NCBI GenBank assembly: GCA_028687645.1
Contig: JAQTZQ010000002.1
Span: 1 to 64,000 of the forward strand
DNA: 64,000 bases
Origin: Rhodocyclaceae bacterium
GTDB taxonomy: Bacteria > Pseudomonadota > Gammaproteobacteria > Burkholderiales > Rhodocyclaceae
Direction: 5' to 3'
Shown: piece by piece, positions 24,978-34,257 of the stretch
How the letters are laid out: each line of letters opens with the position of its first letter
Position numbering within the stretch: position 1 is the first letter of the stretch
Program-made: the position numbers and the translations under genes
Notes under the pieces: generated by a model
Database searches by the model: none
What the model was told of the DNA's origin: nothing
Seen by the model: the letters and a program-made list of their open reading frames with translations, nothing else

Positions 24978-25598
24978 TCACGCCTTGCGCTCTTCGTCGC
25001 TACCAATAATCAGGCGGGAATCTGTCAGATATTGGTGCGGTGGCACTTCAAGATTGGTCGGCGCCGGTTTGTTTTTAAACACGCGGCCAGCAAAATCAAA
25101 GGTTGAGCCGTGGCAGGGGCAGAGAAAACCGCCCGGCCAGTCGGCGCCCAAAGCTGCATCTCCCGGCGTAAAGGCCTGCGAGGGCGAGCAACCGAGATGG
25201 GTACAGATGCCGACCGCAACCAGCATCTCCGGGCGCCGCGAGCGGGTTTCGTTGGTGGCATAGGCGGGTTGTTGCGGCACGCCAGAAGCGGGATCGGCCA
25301 GCATTGGCTCGGCTTTTTTCAGTGCTGCGAGCATCTCCGGGGTTCGGTTGAGAATCCATACCGGCTTGCCGCGCCATTCAACGATCATCATGTTGCCTGG
25401 TTCAAGCTTGCCGATATCCACCTCAACCGGCGCACCGGCAGCCTTGGCCCGCTCTGACGGCAGCATGCTGGCAACAAAAGGGGTGACAGCGGTCAGCGCC
25501 AAAGCACCACCGACGCCAGCAGTCGCCATGATCCATTGGCGACGCGAGCTGCTATCACAAACGGCGAAGGACTCGCCCTGACATACACAAGCACTCAT
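24978..25598 (-). CDS. petA: Rieske iron-sulfur protein (bc1-type), without petB/petC
   Basis: 206 residues, AGGAG before ATG 25598. Binds a 2Fe-2S cluster with CTHLGC (132-137) and CPCHG (160-164), and has the disulfide Cys pair within these motifs. A Tat-like segment SSRRQWIM precedes the single TM helix (ATAGVGGALALTAVTPFVA). The N-terminus before it is unusual: three Cys residues in MSACVCQGESFAVC, not seen in standard PetA. Cytochrome b and c1 genes, which normally follow, are absent here. A sigma-54 promoter lies 33 bases upstream of the start, matching that of the octahaem cytochrome operon. It may be a specialised second Rieske protein. Confidence 0.88.
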   Translation of the reverse strand: MSACVCQGESFAVCDSSSRRQWIMATAGVGGALALTAVTPFVASMLPSERAKAAGAPVEVDIGKLEPGNMMIVEWRGKPVWILNRTPEMLAALKKAEPMLADPASGVPQQPAYATNETRSRRPEMLVAVGICTHLGCSPSQAFTPGDAALGADWPGGFLCPCHGSTFDFAGRVFKNKPAPTNLEVPPHQYLTDSRLIIGSDEERKA

Positions 25599-25630
25599 TA
25601 GACTCTCCTGGGTAATATTATTGATTACTT

Positions 25631-25646
25631 ATCAAGAGTCGTGCCA
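25631..25646 (-). promoter_or_regulatory. Sigma-54 promoter of the Rieske gene
   Basis: Minus strand reads TGGCAC-GACTC-TTGAT, with the GG and the -12 TTG correctly spaced; consensus is TGGCAC-N5-TTGCA. It continues AAG and lies 33 bases before the ATG, exactly like the site at 29465-29480. Confidence 0.68.
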
Positions 25647-25780
25647 CCTTCGAAAATTAATTTTATCAACGAAAAATCAGTTGCTTACGCTACTTGCAAG
25701 GGATTGCCACAGGATGGATTTTGCCTATTTTCATTGGCTATGGCAGCATAATCAATATTGTGGCAGCGGAGTGGCAGTTG

Positions 25781-27079
25781 ATGGCAGCAGAAAAATCACC
25801 CCCCAGTGAACTTGTTTCCTTTCTCGAAAGCCTGACGGAGCCACATATTCTTTGCGACCGTAACTACCGTATTTTGGCCGCCAACCCAGCTTATCGGAGC
25901 AAATGGGAGGGGAGCCGCGAGATCATCGGTCGTACTTGTTACGACGTTTCGCATCACTACAAACTGCCTTGCGATCAAGTGGGGGAGTCTTGTCCGCTGC
26001 AACGCTCCTTGCGTTCCGGGCAACGCGAGCGTGTCGTCCATTTGCACCATACCCCGCATGGCGAGCGTTTCGAGAATATCGAACTGTCGCCGATCCGCGA
26101 TGCTTATGGCGACATTGCCTACTTCATTGAAAAAATTGACCCGCTCCCCGTGCCGCGCAGTGACGAGCACGCGCGCGGACTGATTGGCCGTTCGCCGACT
26201 TTTATGGCGATGATGGATCTGGTTGCCCGCGTCGCGCCGGCTGATGCCGTGGTTTTGCTCCAAGGCGAATCCGGTACCGGCAAAGAGTTGGTCGCCAACG
26301 CCATTCACCAGATGAGCCGGCGGTCGGATCGGCCTTATATTGCGGTCGACTGTTCAGGCCTTGCCGAAACCTTGTTTGAAAGCGAACTCTTCGGCCACGA
26401 GCGCGGCGCGTTCACCGGTGCAGTGGCGCGTAAAACCGGGCTGGTCGAGGCGGCTTCAAGCGGCACGCTATTCCTTGATGAGGTCGGCGATATTCCGCTG
26501 TCGATCCAGGTCAAACTGCTGCGCCTGCTGGAAACCGGCACCTACCGCCGGGTCGGTTCGCCGGAAGTATTGCAGGCGGATGTTAGAGTCATTTCAGCGA
26601 CGCATCGCCCGCTGGCCGAGATGGTCGAGGCCGGTAGTTTCCGTCAGGATCTTTATTATCGTCTCAACATTTTCCCGATATTTCTGCCCGCTCTGCGTGA
26701 GCGCCGGGATGACATCGTGCTGCTGGCTGAGAGCCTGCTTACCCGCGTTTCCGGTACGCGCTCCCTGAAGCTCTCGCGAGATGCTATCAACTGGCTGCGG
26801 GATTACGATTTCCCCGGCAATGTGCGCGAGTTGCGCAATCTGCTCGAACGCGCCTGTCTGCTCACCGACGGCGATGAAATCGACCTTCGTCACCTGCCAG
26901 CCGGTACCTTGGATCAAGTGTTACGGTCAACGCGGAAAACTGGGCAAAAATCGAAGTTGACTGATGAACAGTTGCTGGAGGTGGCGAAAAACTTCCCGGG
27001 AAGCCGCAAGGAACTGGCGCGCCATCTCAATCTTTCGGAACGCACGCTTTACCGTCGCCTGAAAGAGCTGGGCATTTGA
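25781..27079 (+). CDS. PAS-containing sigma-54 enhancer-binding activator
   Basis: 432 residues from ATG 25781 (GGAG 9 bases upstream; the frame is open to a TTG at 25694). N-terminal PAS domain (about 15-130) with Cys53, Cys64 and Cys71 in [13 protein letters not shown] and GESCPL, suggesting a redox or cofactor sensor. AAA+ domain: Walker A GESGTGKE (162-169), sigma-54 contact loop GAFTGA (209-214), Walker B LFLDEVGD, arginine finger region. C-terminal Fis-type helix-turn-helix ([19 protein letters not shown]). It is divergent from the Rieske gene and convergent with the octahaem operon, both of which have matching sigma-54 promoters, so they are its likely targets (inferred). Confidence 0.92.
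   Translation: MAAEKSPPSELVSFLESLTEPHILCDRNYRILAANPAYRSKWEGSREIIGRTCYDVSHHYKLPCDQVGESCPLQRSLRSGQRERVVHLHHTPHGERFENIELSPIRDAYGDIAYFIEKIDPLPVPRSDEHARGLIGRSPTFMAMMDLVARVAPADAVVLLQGESGTGKELVANAIHQMSRRSDRPYIAVDCSGLAETLFESELFGHERGAFTGAVARKTGLVEAASSGTLFLDEVGDIPLSIQVKLLRLLETGTYRRVGSPEVLQADVRVISATHRPLAEMVEAGSFRQDLYYRLNIFPIFLPALRERRDDIVLLAESLLTRVSGTRSLKLSRDAINWLRDYDFPGNVRELRNLLERACLLTDGDEIDLRHLPAGTLDQVLRSTRKTGQKSKLTDEQLLEVAKNFPGSRKELARHLNLSERTLYRRLKELGI
26919..26951 (+). repeat. Dispersed USS-like repeat, copy 9
   Basis: GTGTTACGGTCAAC, then AAAA, CTGGGC and AAAAATC. It encodes part of the linker between the AAA+ and Fis domains of the activator. Confidence 0.8.
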
Positions 27080-27107
27080 TTTTTCGGAATAGGCAAAAAA
27101 TCCAGGC

Positions 27108-27134
27108 AAAAAAAGGGCGGGAATAATCCCGCCC
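27108..27134 (-). terminator. Intrinsic terminator of the octahaem-cytochrome b operon
   Basis: GGGCGGGA-ATAA-TCCCGCCC is a perfect 8-bp stem with a 4-base loop; on the minus strand it is followed by seven T. It lies 22 bases after the cytochrome b stop and may also serve the convergent activator gene. Confidence 0.88.
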
Positions 27135-27156
27135 AAACACGCAAGGTAAATCTTGA

Positions 27157-27771
27157 TCAGGCCTTGTGATGACCGTCCACATCTTCCCAGCCGGTGATCA
27201 TGGCTTTGATGTGAGCAAAGATCGTGTGGCCGGTCGTCGTCAGATAGACGTGAATAAAGAAGAAGGCAGTAATCATGAAAGCGCCGAGGGTGTGCGCAAC
27301 GGCAACAACCTCCAGCGTCAGATACTGGTCAATCCCGAATTTAGCCCAGTCACCATAGAACAGATAAAACAGCCCGGAACCCCAGATCAGCGGCGAAATG
27401 AAGGCCAGCAACGCCAGATAAGCCAAACGCTGCAAGGGATTGTGTTTCTGCACGACAGTTTTACGGAAGGGATGCGGTGAGTGCGTAAAGATACCGATGG
27501 TGTAGTAATGAATCATCGCCATCACATTCTTCAGCGAAGGCAGGTATTGGCGCCATTCTCCCGTCGTGAATTGCCAGAAAATGGTGAACGCCCACAGCGT
27601 TAGCAAGGTCCAGGCGGCTAGCGTGTGCAGATTACTGGCCTTGGCAAAGCCCAAAATGCTGTAGCTGCCATGAACCTCGAAGCCGGTGATCATCATGACG
27701 ATGATCAAGAGCGCCTGTGACCAGTGCCAGAACCGCTCATAACGCTTGTAGATGTAAATACGTTCGCTCAT
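27157..27771 (-). CDS. Membrane cytochrome b561-type subunit
   Basis: 204 residues, four TM helices. RYERFWHWSQALLIIVMMITGF gives the first haem His, then LHTLAAWTLLTLWAFTIFW, and HTLGAFMITAFFFIHVYLTTTG the others; this is the dihaem quinol-oxidising fold of formate dehydrogenase gamma / thiosulfate reductase cytochrome b. It overlaps the octahaem gene by 4 bases (ATGA), so it is the likely quinol-facing partner of that cytochrome. A terminator lies just downstream. Confidence 0.9.
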   Translation of the reverse strand: MSERIYIYKRYERFWHWSQALLIIVMMITGFEVHGSYSILGFAKASNLHTLAAWTLLTLWAFTIFWQFTTGEWRQYLPSLKNVMAMIHYYTIGIFTHSPHPFRKTVVQKHNPLQRLAYLALLAFISPLIWGSGLFYLFYGDWAKFGIDQYLTLEVVAVAHTLGAFMITAFFFIHVYLTTTGHTIFAHIKAMITGWEDVDGHHKA

Positions 27772-29432
27772 TTTGCTTGCTCCTTGCGGCGGGTCAGATA
27801 ACGGGTTAGGCCATGAATGAAGCCGACACCAATGGCACCGACGATGGCCAGGCCACCAAATAGATCAACCCAACTGTTACGGTCACGGCCAGGCATATAG
27901 ATACCGGTAATCGAGGCAAGACGACCACTTGCTTCACGGGTATGGCACTCAGCACAGGGAACCGCTTTCTCTTTCGGCGCAACCATGTGAGTGATGAACC
28001 AGTGCATACGGGTTTCGATAAAGTCGAATTTGCCACTGTAGGGCAGGCCGGCAGTATCCATACCCGCTTTGATGGCTTTCGCGTAATCGTAATGCTTCCA
28101 GAACGCCGTATCGTCGTCGCCGAAAACGTGATTGACCACCAGCGTGTTATTGACCGGATCGTAGGCTTGCTTGCCACGCATGACTTTAAATGGCCAGATG
28201 CGGGCATCTTTGTCGCTTGCTGAACCCTCGATGCGGTTCAGTTCGAGAACGCCATCCTTGCCAATGTACTTGTCCAGTTTGTCAATAATCGATACCTGCT
28301 CGACAGTCCCGTTGTACCATTTGTACTCGGGGCGAACATTTTCACCGTACTCGAAGTTACCCTTTGCTGCCGAGTACTTCAGATGCCCATGGTCATCCTT
28401 GATGAATAATGGTTTGCCGTCAGCATCCATTTTTCCGGCGGTAGACCAGTCCCAGACCATCTTCGTGGCGATTCCGCCACGTGCAAACTCAGGGATATGG
28501 CAAGTCTGGCAGGCCACCTTGTTGGTGTGGGTGTTGATCTTGGCTTCCTTGTGCGGCGTGAAGCCGTGGCAGGACTCGCAAGTGGCGCGGTTGTGGTCAT
28601 CCTTGGGCAGGTCAAAACCATGCTTATCCTTGGAAGTCACCGCATAACGGCTACCGGAAGGCTGGTGTCCATTGAATGTATGGCAATCTGCACAAACCAT
28701 GTTGGCGCCGTCCTCGGCCATGTGCACATCGAGTTCCTTCTTTGGTTTGGTCAGCGAAGAGTCGAGGTCGCCGTGCTTCACCGCATCACCACCGCCACCA
28801 CTGAAGTGGCAGCTACCGCAATTTTTGCGGCCGGGCTTGCCGACGTGCTGGGCGATGTTGGTCAGGTCAGGTGCCTTGAACAGCTTCTTGCCAGGAGGCC
28901 CTTCCATCGGCTCGAATTCACGATCGGCATAGAGCGGGTGCCCGGCATCGGTGCCGAATTTTTTGTAGGTGCCGGTGTTGTCATGACAGGCGAGACAGTC
29001 GACGTTGCTCTGGTCGGTAAAGTCAAAATTTTTGTCCTTCCAGCCATAGCCGGCGTGACAACTGGTGCAGCGCGTCTCGTTGGAAATGGGTGAGCCGCAG
29101 AAGTTATTGGCCGCCCACTTCTTGCCCAGGGTCTTGCCGGTCGTTGGGCTCTTGGCTTCCCAGGACCAGTGGATACTCTTCATGACCTGATGGCCTGCGG
29201 TGTTATGGCAGGACAGACAGGCTTTGGTCACTTCAGGCCCGGTCTTGAACGGCCCTTTCAGGGCTTCAAGTTTGCTGTGGTCGGTGGTGGTGTTGCTAAA
29301 CGACTTGATGGCCGCAGCCGGGCTACTCACCGCGTCAGGATTGGCAACCGCCGCCGGATTGGCGTGTACTCCCAAAGCAATACTGCCTAAAAAACAGATA
29401 GCCCCAATGAATTTTGATGATCTGGAAAACAT
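27768..29432 (-). CDS. Octahaem c-type cytochrome, tetrathionate reductase family (OTR-like)
   Basis: 554 residues. Signal peptide (SKFIGAICFLGSIALGVHANP), then eight CXXCH haem sites starting at residues 72, 122, 146, 205, 247, 285, 308 and 493, and a C-terminal TM anchor (about 521-546). The eighth haem is far from the others, and the spacing plus the surrounding sequence match the octahaem tetrathionate reductase family known from Shewanella, whose members also reduce nitrite and hydroxylamine in vitro. With the cytochrome b subunit it can carry electrons from quinol to a periplasmic acceptor; the physiological acceptor is inferred. Sigma-54 promoter at 29465-29480. Confidence 0.9.
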   Translation of the reverse strand: MFSRSSKFIGAICFLGSIALGVHANPAAVANPDAVSSPAAAIKSFSNTTTDHSKLEALKGPFKTGPEVTKACLSCHNTAGHQVMKSIHWSWEAKSPTTGKTLGKKWAANNFCGSPISNETRCTSCHAGYGWKDKNFDFTDQSNVDCLACHDNTGTYKKFGTDAGHPLYADREFEPMEGPPGKKLFKAPDLTNIAQHVGKPGRKNCGSCHFSGGGGDAVKHGDLDSSLTKPKKELDVHMAEDGANMVCADCHTFNGHQPSGSRYAVTSKDKHGFDLPKDDHNRATCESCHGFTPHKEAKINTHTNKVACQTCHIPEFARGGIATKMVWDWSTAGKMDADGKPLFIKDDHGHLKYSAAKGNFEYGENVRPEYKWYNGTVEQVSIIDKLDKYIGKDGVLELNRIEGSASDKDARIWPFKVMRGKQAYDPVNNTLVVNHVFGDDDTAFWKHYDYAKAIKAGMDTAGLPYSGKFDFIETRMHWFITHMVAPKEKAVPCAECHTREASGRLASITGIYMPGRDRNSWVDLFGGLAIVGAIGVGFIHGLTRYLTRRKEQAK

Positions 29433-29464
29433 GACCCCCCCTATTTAAGTATTCGAATACTCTT

Positions 29465-29480
29465 ATCAATTTATGTGCCA
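29465..29480 (-). promoter_or_regulatory. Sigma-54 promoter of the octahaem operon
   Basis: Minus strand reads TGGCAC-ATAAA-TTGAT followed by AAG, 33 bases before the ATG. It matches the Rieske promoter in the -24, -12 and downstream AAG positions. Confidence 0.68.
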
Positions 29481-29529
29481 AGGGGTGGCAATTGGGTGAA
29501 TAAGTTACGTACCAATGAATCAGGAGGTA

Positions 29530-29585
29530 TTGGCAAACCCATTGGCAGTGCCAAATAAATCTGCCAAATACAATTTGGCAGATTT
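29530..29585. promoter_or_regulatory. Candidate enhancer (UAS) with TTGGCA half-sites
   Basis: AAATCTGCCAAAT-ACA-ATTTGGCAGATTT (29557-29585) is a perfect 13-bp inverted repeat. Nearby are further TTGGCA/TGCCAA half-sites at 29530, 29542 and 29549. It lies about 80-120 bases upstream of the sigma-54 promoter, the normal place for a bound activator; the nearby activator gene is the candidate protein. Confidence 0.55.
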
Positions 29586-29643
29586 GACAGACGCTTGCGC
29601 TATGTAATGGGCAGGCTATTGATGAGCGTTTTACTTCATTTGC

Positions 29644-29661
29644 CTAGTTAAAAATAACTAG
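29644..29661. terminator. Weak inverted repeat after glnD
   Basis: CTAGTTA-AAAA-TAACTAG, a 7-bp AT-rich stem 9 bases past the glnD stop. No clear U-run follows on the minus strand, so it may be only a weak stop. Confidence 0.3.
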
Positions 29662-29669
29662 ACAAACCC

Positions 29670-32228
29670 TTAAACCTTAAGCCTTTCCATCAATTCTGTT
29701 TCCAGCTTGATGCGCTTTGTACTCTCACGCAAATCACCACCGCTGATCAAAAAGACGTCTTCCGCACGCTCGCCCAAGGTGGTAATTTTGGCAGTATGCA
29801 ACGAAGCACCATGCTCGGTAAGTGCGTTGGCAACGGTGTAGAGCAAGCCGGGGCGATCGGCAACAATCAACGAGAGAATGAAATGTGCGCCACGTTCATC
29901 GCCTTGAATAGTCACTTCTGGTTTGATCGGGAAATGTTTGACTTGGCGCGACAAACGTCCAGCGGAGGGCTTCTCTGCCGGAAGTTGCCGGATCAGACGA
30001 TATTCGAGTTCATGTTCGATATAGGTGAGCATCTCGCGATCATTGTCACGCTGGGAAATATCGAGCAAAACAAAACTGTCCAATGCGTAGCCATGGGCCG
30101 TGGTATGAATTTTTGCATCGACAATGTTGTAGCCAGCGCGGGCAAAAAAGCCAACGATACGGGCGAATAGATCAGGCTGATCTTTGGTGTACACCATGAC
30201 CTGAAGCCCCTCGCCATCCTGATGCAGGCGCGCCCGAACCACTGGCTGGTCATTGGAAATCCGATAGTGCAGCGAGCGTGTATGCCAGGCGATTTCCTCG
30301 GCGGAGTGACGTAAAAAATAAACAGTATCGAGTTGTTTCCACAAGCGTTCATGAACAGTTGCCGACAGCGCAAAATAGCGCAGCAGTCGCATGGCTTCGG
30401 CCTGGCGTTCGGTAATCACCCCGTGCGGTGCCGTTACGTTTTCCTGCCCAAGCTGGTCATGGGTTAACGAAAACAGGTCATACAGCAGTTTGCCTTTCCA
30501 TTGATTCCAGACTTTTGGGCTGGTACCGCGAATATCGGCATGGGTCAGCAAATAAAGTCCGGTCAGATGGCGTGTATCGCCCATCAGGCGGGCAAAAGCA
30601 CCAATTACGTCAGGATCGCTAAGATCCTCCTTCTGCGCCACACGCGACATAACCAGGTGGTTGCGGACGAGCCAGACGACTAACTCGGTATCCTCTTCGG
30701 AGAGCAGGTGATCTTCACAAAAAGTGCGGGCATCGACCGTACCGAGTTCTGAGTGATCGCCACCGCGACCTTTGGCAATATCATGAAAAATTGCAACCAC
30801 ATAGAGTAACCATGGCCGCTCAAAATCACTGATGGAACGCGTACAGAAGGGGTACTCGTGGGCAAATTCACTCATCGTGAAACGGCGAATATTGCGCAGT
30901 ACCTGCAAAATATGCTGGTCAACCGTGTAAACATGAAATAAATCATGTTGCATCTGGCCGACAATGCGCCCAAAAGCGGGCAGGTAGGTACCCAGAATAT
31001 CGAGCTGGTTCATTCGGCGGAACTCATGAACTACGCCGCGCTCACTTTGAAACAACGCCAAAAATGCTGCACGGACTGCTGGATCAGCACGGAACTCAGG
31101 GGTGATGAGCTTGCGTGCACGCCACAAGGCTCGCAGCGTCCGTGCAGTCATCCCTTGCAGTTCCCGGTTCTCCTGCATTACCTTGAAAGTGTCGAAAATG
31201 GCTACAGGTTTGCGCTCGAATAGATTTTCATCACGTAGATCGAGCAAACTGCCAACTGATTGAAAATCTTCATCGATGGCGAATGGCTGTTTTTCGTTTT
31301 CCGGCGCCAGTGCGGTGCCAATGTTTTGCAGCAAAATCGTATTAAGCAGGGTGATCGCCTTGGCATTACGATAGTACCCCTGCATGAACTGTTCGGACGC
31401 ACGCGTTTCTTGCGTAGATTCAAAACCGTATTGATTGGCCAGGGTATTTTGATAATCGAACAGCAGACGATCTTCGCGCCGACCAATCTGAAAGTGCATC
31501 CGGATACGCAAATGACGCAAAAATAATTCACAAGCCTCAGCCTGCACCTTGTCATCTTCAGTCAAAAAGCCATTCTTTACAAAGTCAGCCCATGTCGTAC
31601 CAAAGCCAGCTGCTTTGGCAATCCAAAAAATGACCTGTAAATCGCGTAGACCGCCAGGCGCCTCCTTGAAATTCGGCTCCAGGCTGTAAGGTGTTTCGTT
31701 GAAACGCAGATGGCGTTCCTGTTGCTCCAATCGTTTTGCTTCACAAAAAACCATCGGATCGAGATTGCCGTGCAGGCGCTTCTCGAAGGTGTTGAATATT
31801 TTTTCGTTGCCGATGACAAAGCGGGCTTCGAGCAGCGCTGTTTGGATCGAAATATCGTTACTGGCTTCATCCAGACACTCCTGAATAGTGCGTACGCTAT
31901 GACCGATCTCCAGCCCAATATCCCAGAAATAGCTGACCAGTTTTTCCAGTTTTTCCTGCAATACCTGACTGGGTGGCTGGTTCAGGAGAATCAGCAAATC
32001 AATATCTGACGCCGGGTAGAGTTCCCCGCGACCATAGCCACCGACTGCGGCGAGAGTCAATGAACTGGGGAAATCGAGACTCTGCCAGAGGCGAATGAGA
32101 ACTTCATCAACTTGCCGACTGCGGGTTTGAAGCAAGGCCAAGGCATCATGATCCTGCTCGTAAGCCGCACGCAGCGCCAACTGCATGGCCTTTACTTCAC
32201 CGCGCAGAGCGGTAATTTGCTCAATCAT
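29670..32228 (-). CDS. glnD: Bifunctional uridylyltransferase/uridylyl-removing enzyme GlnD
   Basis: 852 residues, normal for the family. Nitrogen-status sensor that adds or removes UMP on PII (GlnB/GlnK). Order: nucleotidyltransferase domain with [19 protein letters not shown] (about 65-85), central helical region, HD hydrolase domain with [16 protein letters not shown] (about 480-500), and two C-terminal ACT domains ([39 protein letters not shown]). Its start overlaps the map stop by one base (TGATG), so the two are translationally coupled. Confidence 0.97.
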   Translation of the reverse strand: MIEQITALRGEVKAMQLALRAAYEQDHDALALLQTRSRQVDEVLIRLWQSLDFPSSLTLAAVGGYGRGELYPASDIDLLILLNQPPSQVLQEKLEKLVSYFWDIGLEIGHSVRTIQECLDEASNDISIQTALLEARFVIGNEKIFNTFEKRLHGNLDPMVFCEAKRLEQQERHLRFNETPYSLEPNFKEAPGGLRDLQVIFWIAKAAGFGTTWADFVKNGFLTEDDKVQAEACELFLRHLRIRMHFQIGRREDRLLFDYQNTLANQYGFESTQETRASEQFMQGYYRNAKAITLLNTILLQNIGTALAPENEKQPFAIDEDFQSVGSLLDLRDENLFERKPVAIFDTFKVMQENRELQGMTARTLRALWRARKLITPEFRADPAVRAAFLALFQSERGVVHEFRRMNQLDILGTYLPAFGRIVGQMQHDLFHVYTVDQHILQVLRNIRRFTMSEFAHEYPFCTRSISDFERPWLLYVVAIFHDIAKGRGGDHSELGTVDARTFCEDHLLSEEDTELVVWLVRNHLVMSRVAQKEDLSDPDVIGAFARLMGDTRHLTGLYLLTHADIRGTSPKVWNQWKGKLLYDLFSLTHDQLGQENVTAPHGVITERQAEAMRLLRYFALSATVHERLWKQLDTVYFLRHSAEEIAWHTRSLHYRISNDQPVVRARLHQDGEGLQVMVYTKDQPDLFARIVGFFARAGYNIVDAKIHTTAHGYALDSFVLLDISQRDNDREMLTYIEHELEYRLIRQLPAEKPSAGRLSRQVKHFPIKPEVTIQGDERGAHFILSLIVADRPGLLYTVANALTEHGASLHTAKITTLGERAEDVFLISGGDLRESTKRIKLETELMERLKV

Positions 32229-33028
32229 CAGGAAATCCAGTCAGGTTTCGGACGGCTGCCAGCAGAGTGGGTTAAAACCTCGTATCCAGTTTCAGTGACC
32301 AGGACGGTATGCTCCCATTGCGCTGACAAACTGTGGTCTTTGGTAACAATCGTCCAGCCATCAGCCAATTCCCGAATAGCCGCTTTGCCAGCGTTGATCA
32401 TCGGCTCGATGGTAAAAATCATCCCGGCTTCCATTTTTGGTCCGGTACCCGCTTTCCCGTAATGTGTTACTTGCGGTTCTTCATGAAATTTTGCACCGAT
32501 ACCATGGCCGCAAAACTCACGAACCACCGAGTAGCCATTTTTTTCTGCGTATTTCTGAATGATGGCGCCAATATCACCAAAATGAGCCCCCGGGCGCACG
32601 ACGGATATCCCCAACCACATGCAATCAAAGGTGATTTCACAAAGTCGTTTGGCTTGAATTGACGGCTCCCCAATCATAAACATACGACTGGTATCGCCGT
32701 GATAGCCATTTTTGATCGGGGTAACATCAATATTGATGATGTCGCCATTCTTGAGTACGCGATCACCAGGAACACCATGGCAAACCTGATGATTGACGGA
32801 AGTGCAGATAGCCTTGGGATAGGGGTCATAGCCCGATGGCGCGTAATTGAGCGGGGCAGATATGGCGTGCTGAACATTGACTGTGTACTCATTACACAAA
32901 CGGTCAATTTCTCCGGTCGTTACCCCAGCCTTGATAAAGGGAGCAACGTAATCGAGCAACTCTGAGGCGAGACGACCTGCGACGCGCATTTTCTCGATTT
33001 CTTCTGGCGTCTTGATGGAAATGCCCAT
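32228..33028 (-). CDS. map: Type I methionine aminopeptidase
   Basis: 266 residues from ATG 33028. Removes the N-terminal Met from nascent proteins, acting at the ribosome. [19 protein letters not shown] is the family N-terminus; metal ligands fall in [37 protein letters not shown] and TIEPM. The open frame extends upstream to 33181 but lacks family similarity there. In proteobacteria map-rpsB or map-glnD neighbourhoods are common; here both occur. Confidence 0.96.
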   Translation of the reverse strand: MGISIKTPEEIEKMRVAGRLASELLDYVAPFIKAGVTTGEIDRLCNEYTVNVQHAISAPLNYAPSGYDPYPKAICTSVNHQVCHGVPGDRVLKNGDIINIDVTPIKNGYHGDTSRMFMIGEPSIQAKRLCEITFDCMWLGISVVRPGAHFGDIGAIIQKYAEKNGYSVVREFCGHGIGAKFHEEPQVTHYGKAGTGPKMEAGMIFTIEPMINAGKAAIRELADGWTIVTKDHSLSAQWEHTVLVTETGYEVLTHSAGSRPKPDWIS

Positions 33029-33158
33029 GAAAATCCTGATATTGGATGAATGAATAAAGGTCGATTTTAGCGGGAATCGGTGACTTCCACAGCCCTCTTC
33101 GGCCCTGTGCACTTGTGATGAGATGGCATAATCGCCCTCTTTGTTCCCGGAAAAGCAA

Positions 33159-34070
33159 ATGACGATTCTGCTACTTGGCAAAGAGGGCCAGCTTGGCTGG
33201 CAGTTGCAGCGCTCGCTGGCGCCGCACGGTAATGTGCTGGCTTGTGGACGCCAGGAATGCGATCTGGCCGATTTTGATCAATTGCGCGCGCTTATCCGGC
33301 GGGTAAATCCCTCGGTCATCGTCAATGCCTCCGCATATACCGCAGTTGACAAGGCCGAGAGTGAGCCGGCGTTGGCGATGAAAATCAATGCCGAGGTGCC
33401 GGGGCTAATGGCGCAAGAGGCGGCACGCAATGGCGCATTGCTGATCCATTATTCAACCGATTATGTTTTTGATGGCAGCAAGGAAACGCCATATTTGGAG
33501 AGCGACGCACCAGCACCCTTGAGTATTTATGGGCATAGTAAATTGGCGGGGGAGCAGGCGATTACCGCAGCAAACTGCCGTTCCGTAATTTTCCGGACAA
33601 GTTGGGTTTTTGGTGCGCGCGGTGCAAATTTCGTCAAAGGCATCTTGCGCCTGGCTCGGGAAAAGGAATCCCTCAATATCGTTGCTGATCAGATCGGCAG
33701 CCCAACCCCCGCCGCCCTTATCGCTACTGTGAGTGGGGTGGTCCTGGGTATGCTGCGCCAAGGACGGGCGATGGAAGTGGTGGAGCATCGCCTCTACCAT
33801 TTGGCAGCGGCCAATCCAGTCAGTTGGTGTGAGTTTGCAAAAACAATTTTAACGATGGCGTCGGCCATGCCTGGCTTTGATTTGCGCCTGCAAGCCGAGG
33901 CTATTCATGCCATTCCCAGTCTGGAATATCCAACGCCAGCAAGACGACCGATGAATTCCCGACTGGATTGCACGCAACTCGAATCCGACTTTGGATTACT
34001 GATGCCGGATTGGCAGCCTTACCTGGGGCGCATGCTGCAACTGCTCTCACTCAAGCAAAATGGCTATTGA
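33159..34070 (+). CDS. rfbD: dTDP-4-dehydrorhamnose reductase
   Basis: 303 residues from ATG 33159. NADPH-dependent reductase of the last step of dTDP-L-rhamnose synthesis for polysaccharide. Rossmann start ILLLGKEGQLGWQLQ, DxD-type DLADFDQL, active-site YSTDYVFDG and the YGHSKLAGEQ (Tyr/Lys pair), all typical of RfbD/RmlD. rfbA, rfbB and rfbC are not adjacent, so the other steps must be encoded elsewhere. Confidence 0.92.
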   Translation: MTILLLGKEGQLGWQLQRSLAPHGNVLACGRQECDLADFDQLRALIRRVNPSVIVNASAYTAVDKAESEPALAMKINAEVPGLMAQEAARNGALLIHYSTDYVFDGSKETPYLESDAPAPLSIYGHSKLAGEQAITAANCRSVIFRTSWVFGARGANFVKGILRLAREKESLNIVADQIGSPTPAALIATVSGVVLGMLRQGRAMEVVEHRLYHLAAANPVSWCEFAKTILTMASAMPGFDLRLQAEAIHAIPSLEYPTPARRPMNSRLDCTQLESDFGLLMPDWQPYLGRMLQLLSLKQNGY

Positions 34071-34072
34071 GC

Positions 34073-34101
34073 TTGGGAGAAGTCGGCTCTTTTGCTATAA
34101 T
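34073..34101 (+). promoter_or_regulatory. rpsB-tsf promoter
   Basis: TTGGGA (34073-34078), 17-base spacer, perfect TATAAT (34096-34101). A strong sigma-70 promoter at the head of the ribosomal-protein block. Confidence 0.8.
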
Positions 34102-34257
34102 CGAAAAGTTTTTCCAAGCCTAAAAGCTTGCTAAATCGGTTGTGCGCGAGGTGCGCATCGCCAAATCCACACATCCGCCGATTAAGGGTGTTCGTCAGAA
34201 TCTAACAATGACGGGCGTTTCAGGCGGATGGAGGTTCAACCCTTAAAGGAGTTTTAG
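34102..34257 (+). ncRNA. Structured rpsB 5' leader
   Basis: About 145 transcribed bases before rpsB. AATCGG pairs with CCGATT around an inner TGCGC/GCGCA stem, and GGGCGTTTCAGGCGG adds a second GC-rich region; AAGGAG precedes the start codon. E. coli rpsB has an S2-binding leader for autoregulation; a similar role here is inferred from position and structure, not from homology I can verify. Confidence 0.45.

Noticed and set aside
27875..27895. GTTACGGTCACGG, similar to the dispersed repeat
   Set aside because: The core lacks the final AAC and no A/T tracts follow at the right distance; treated as chance.
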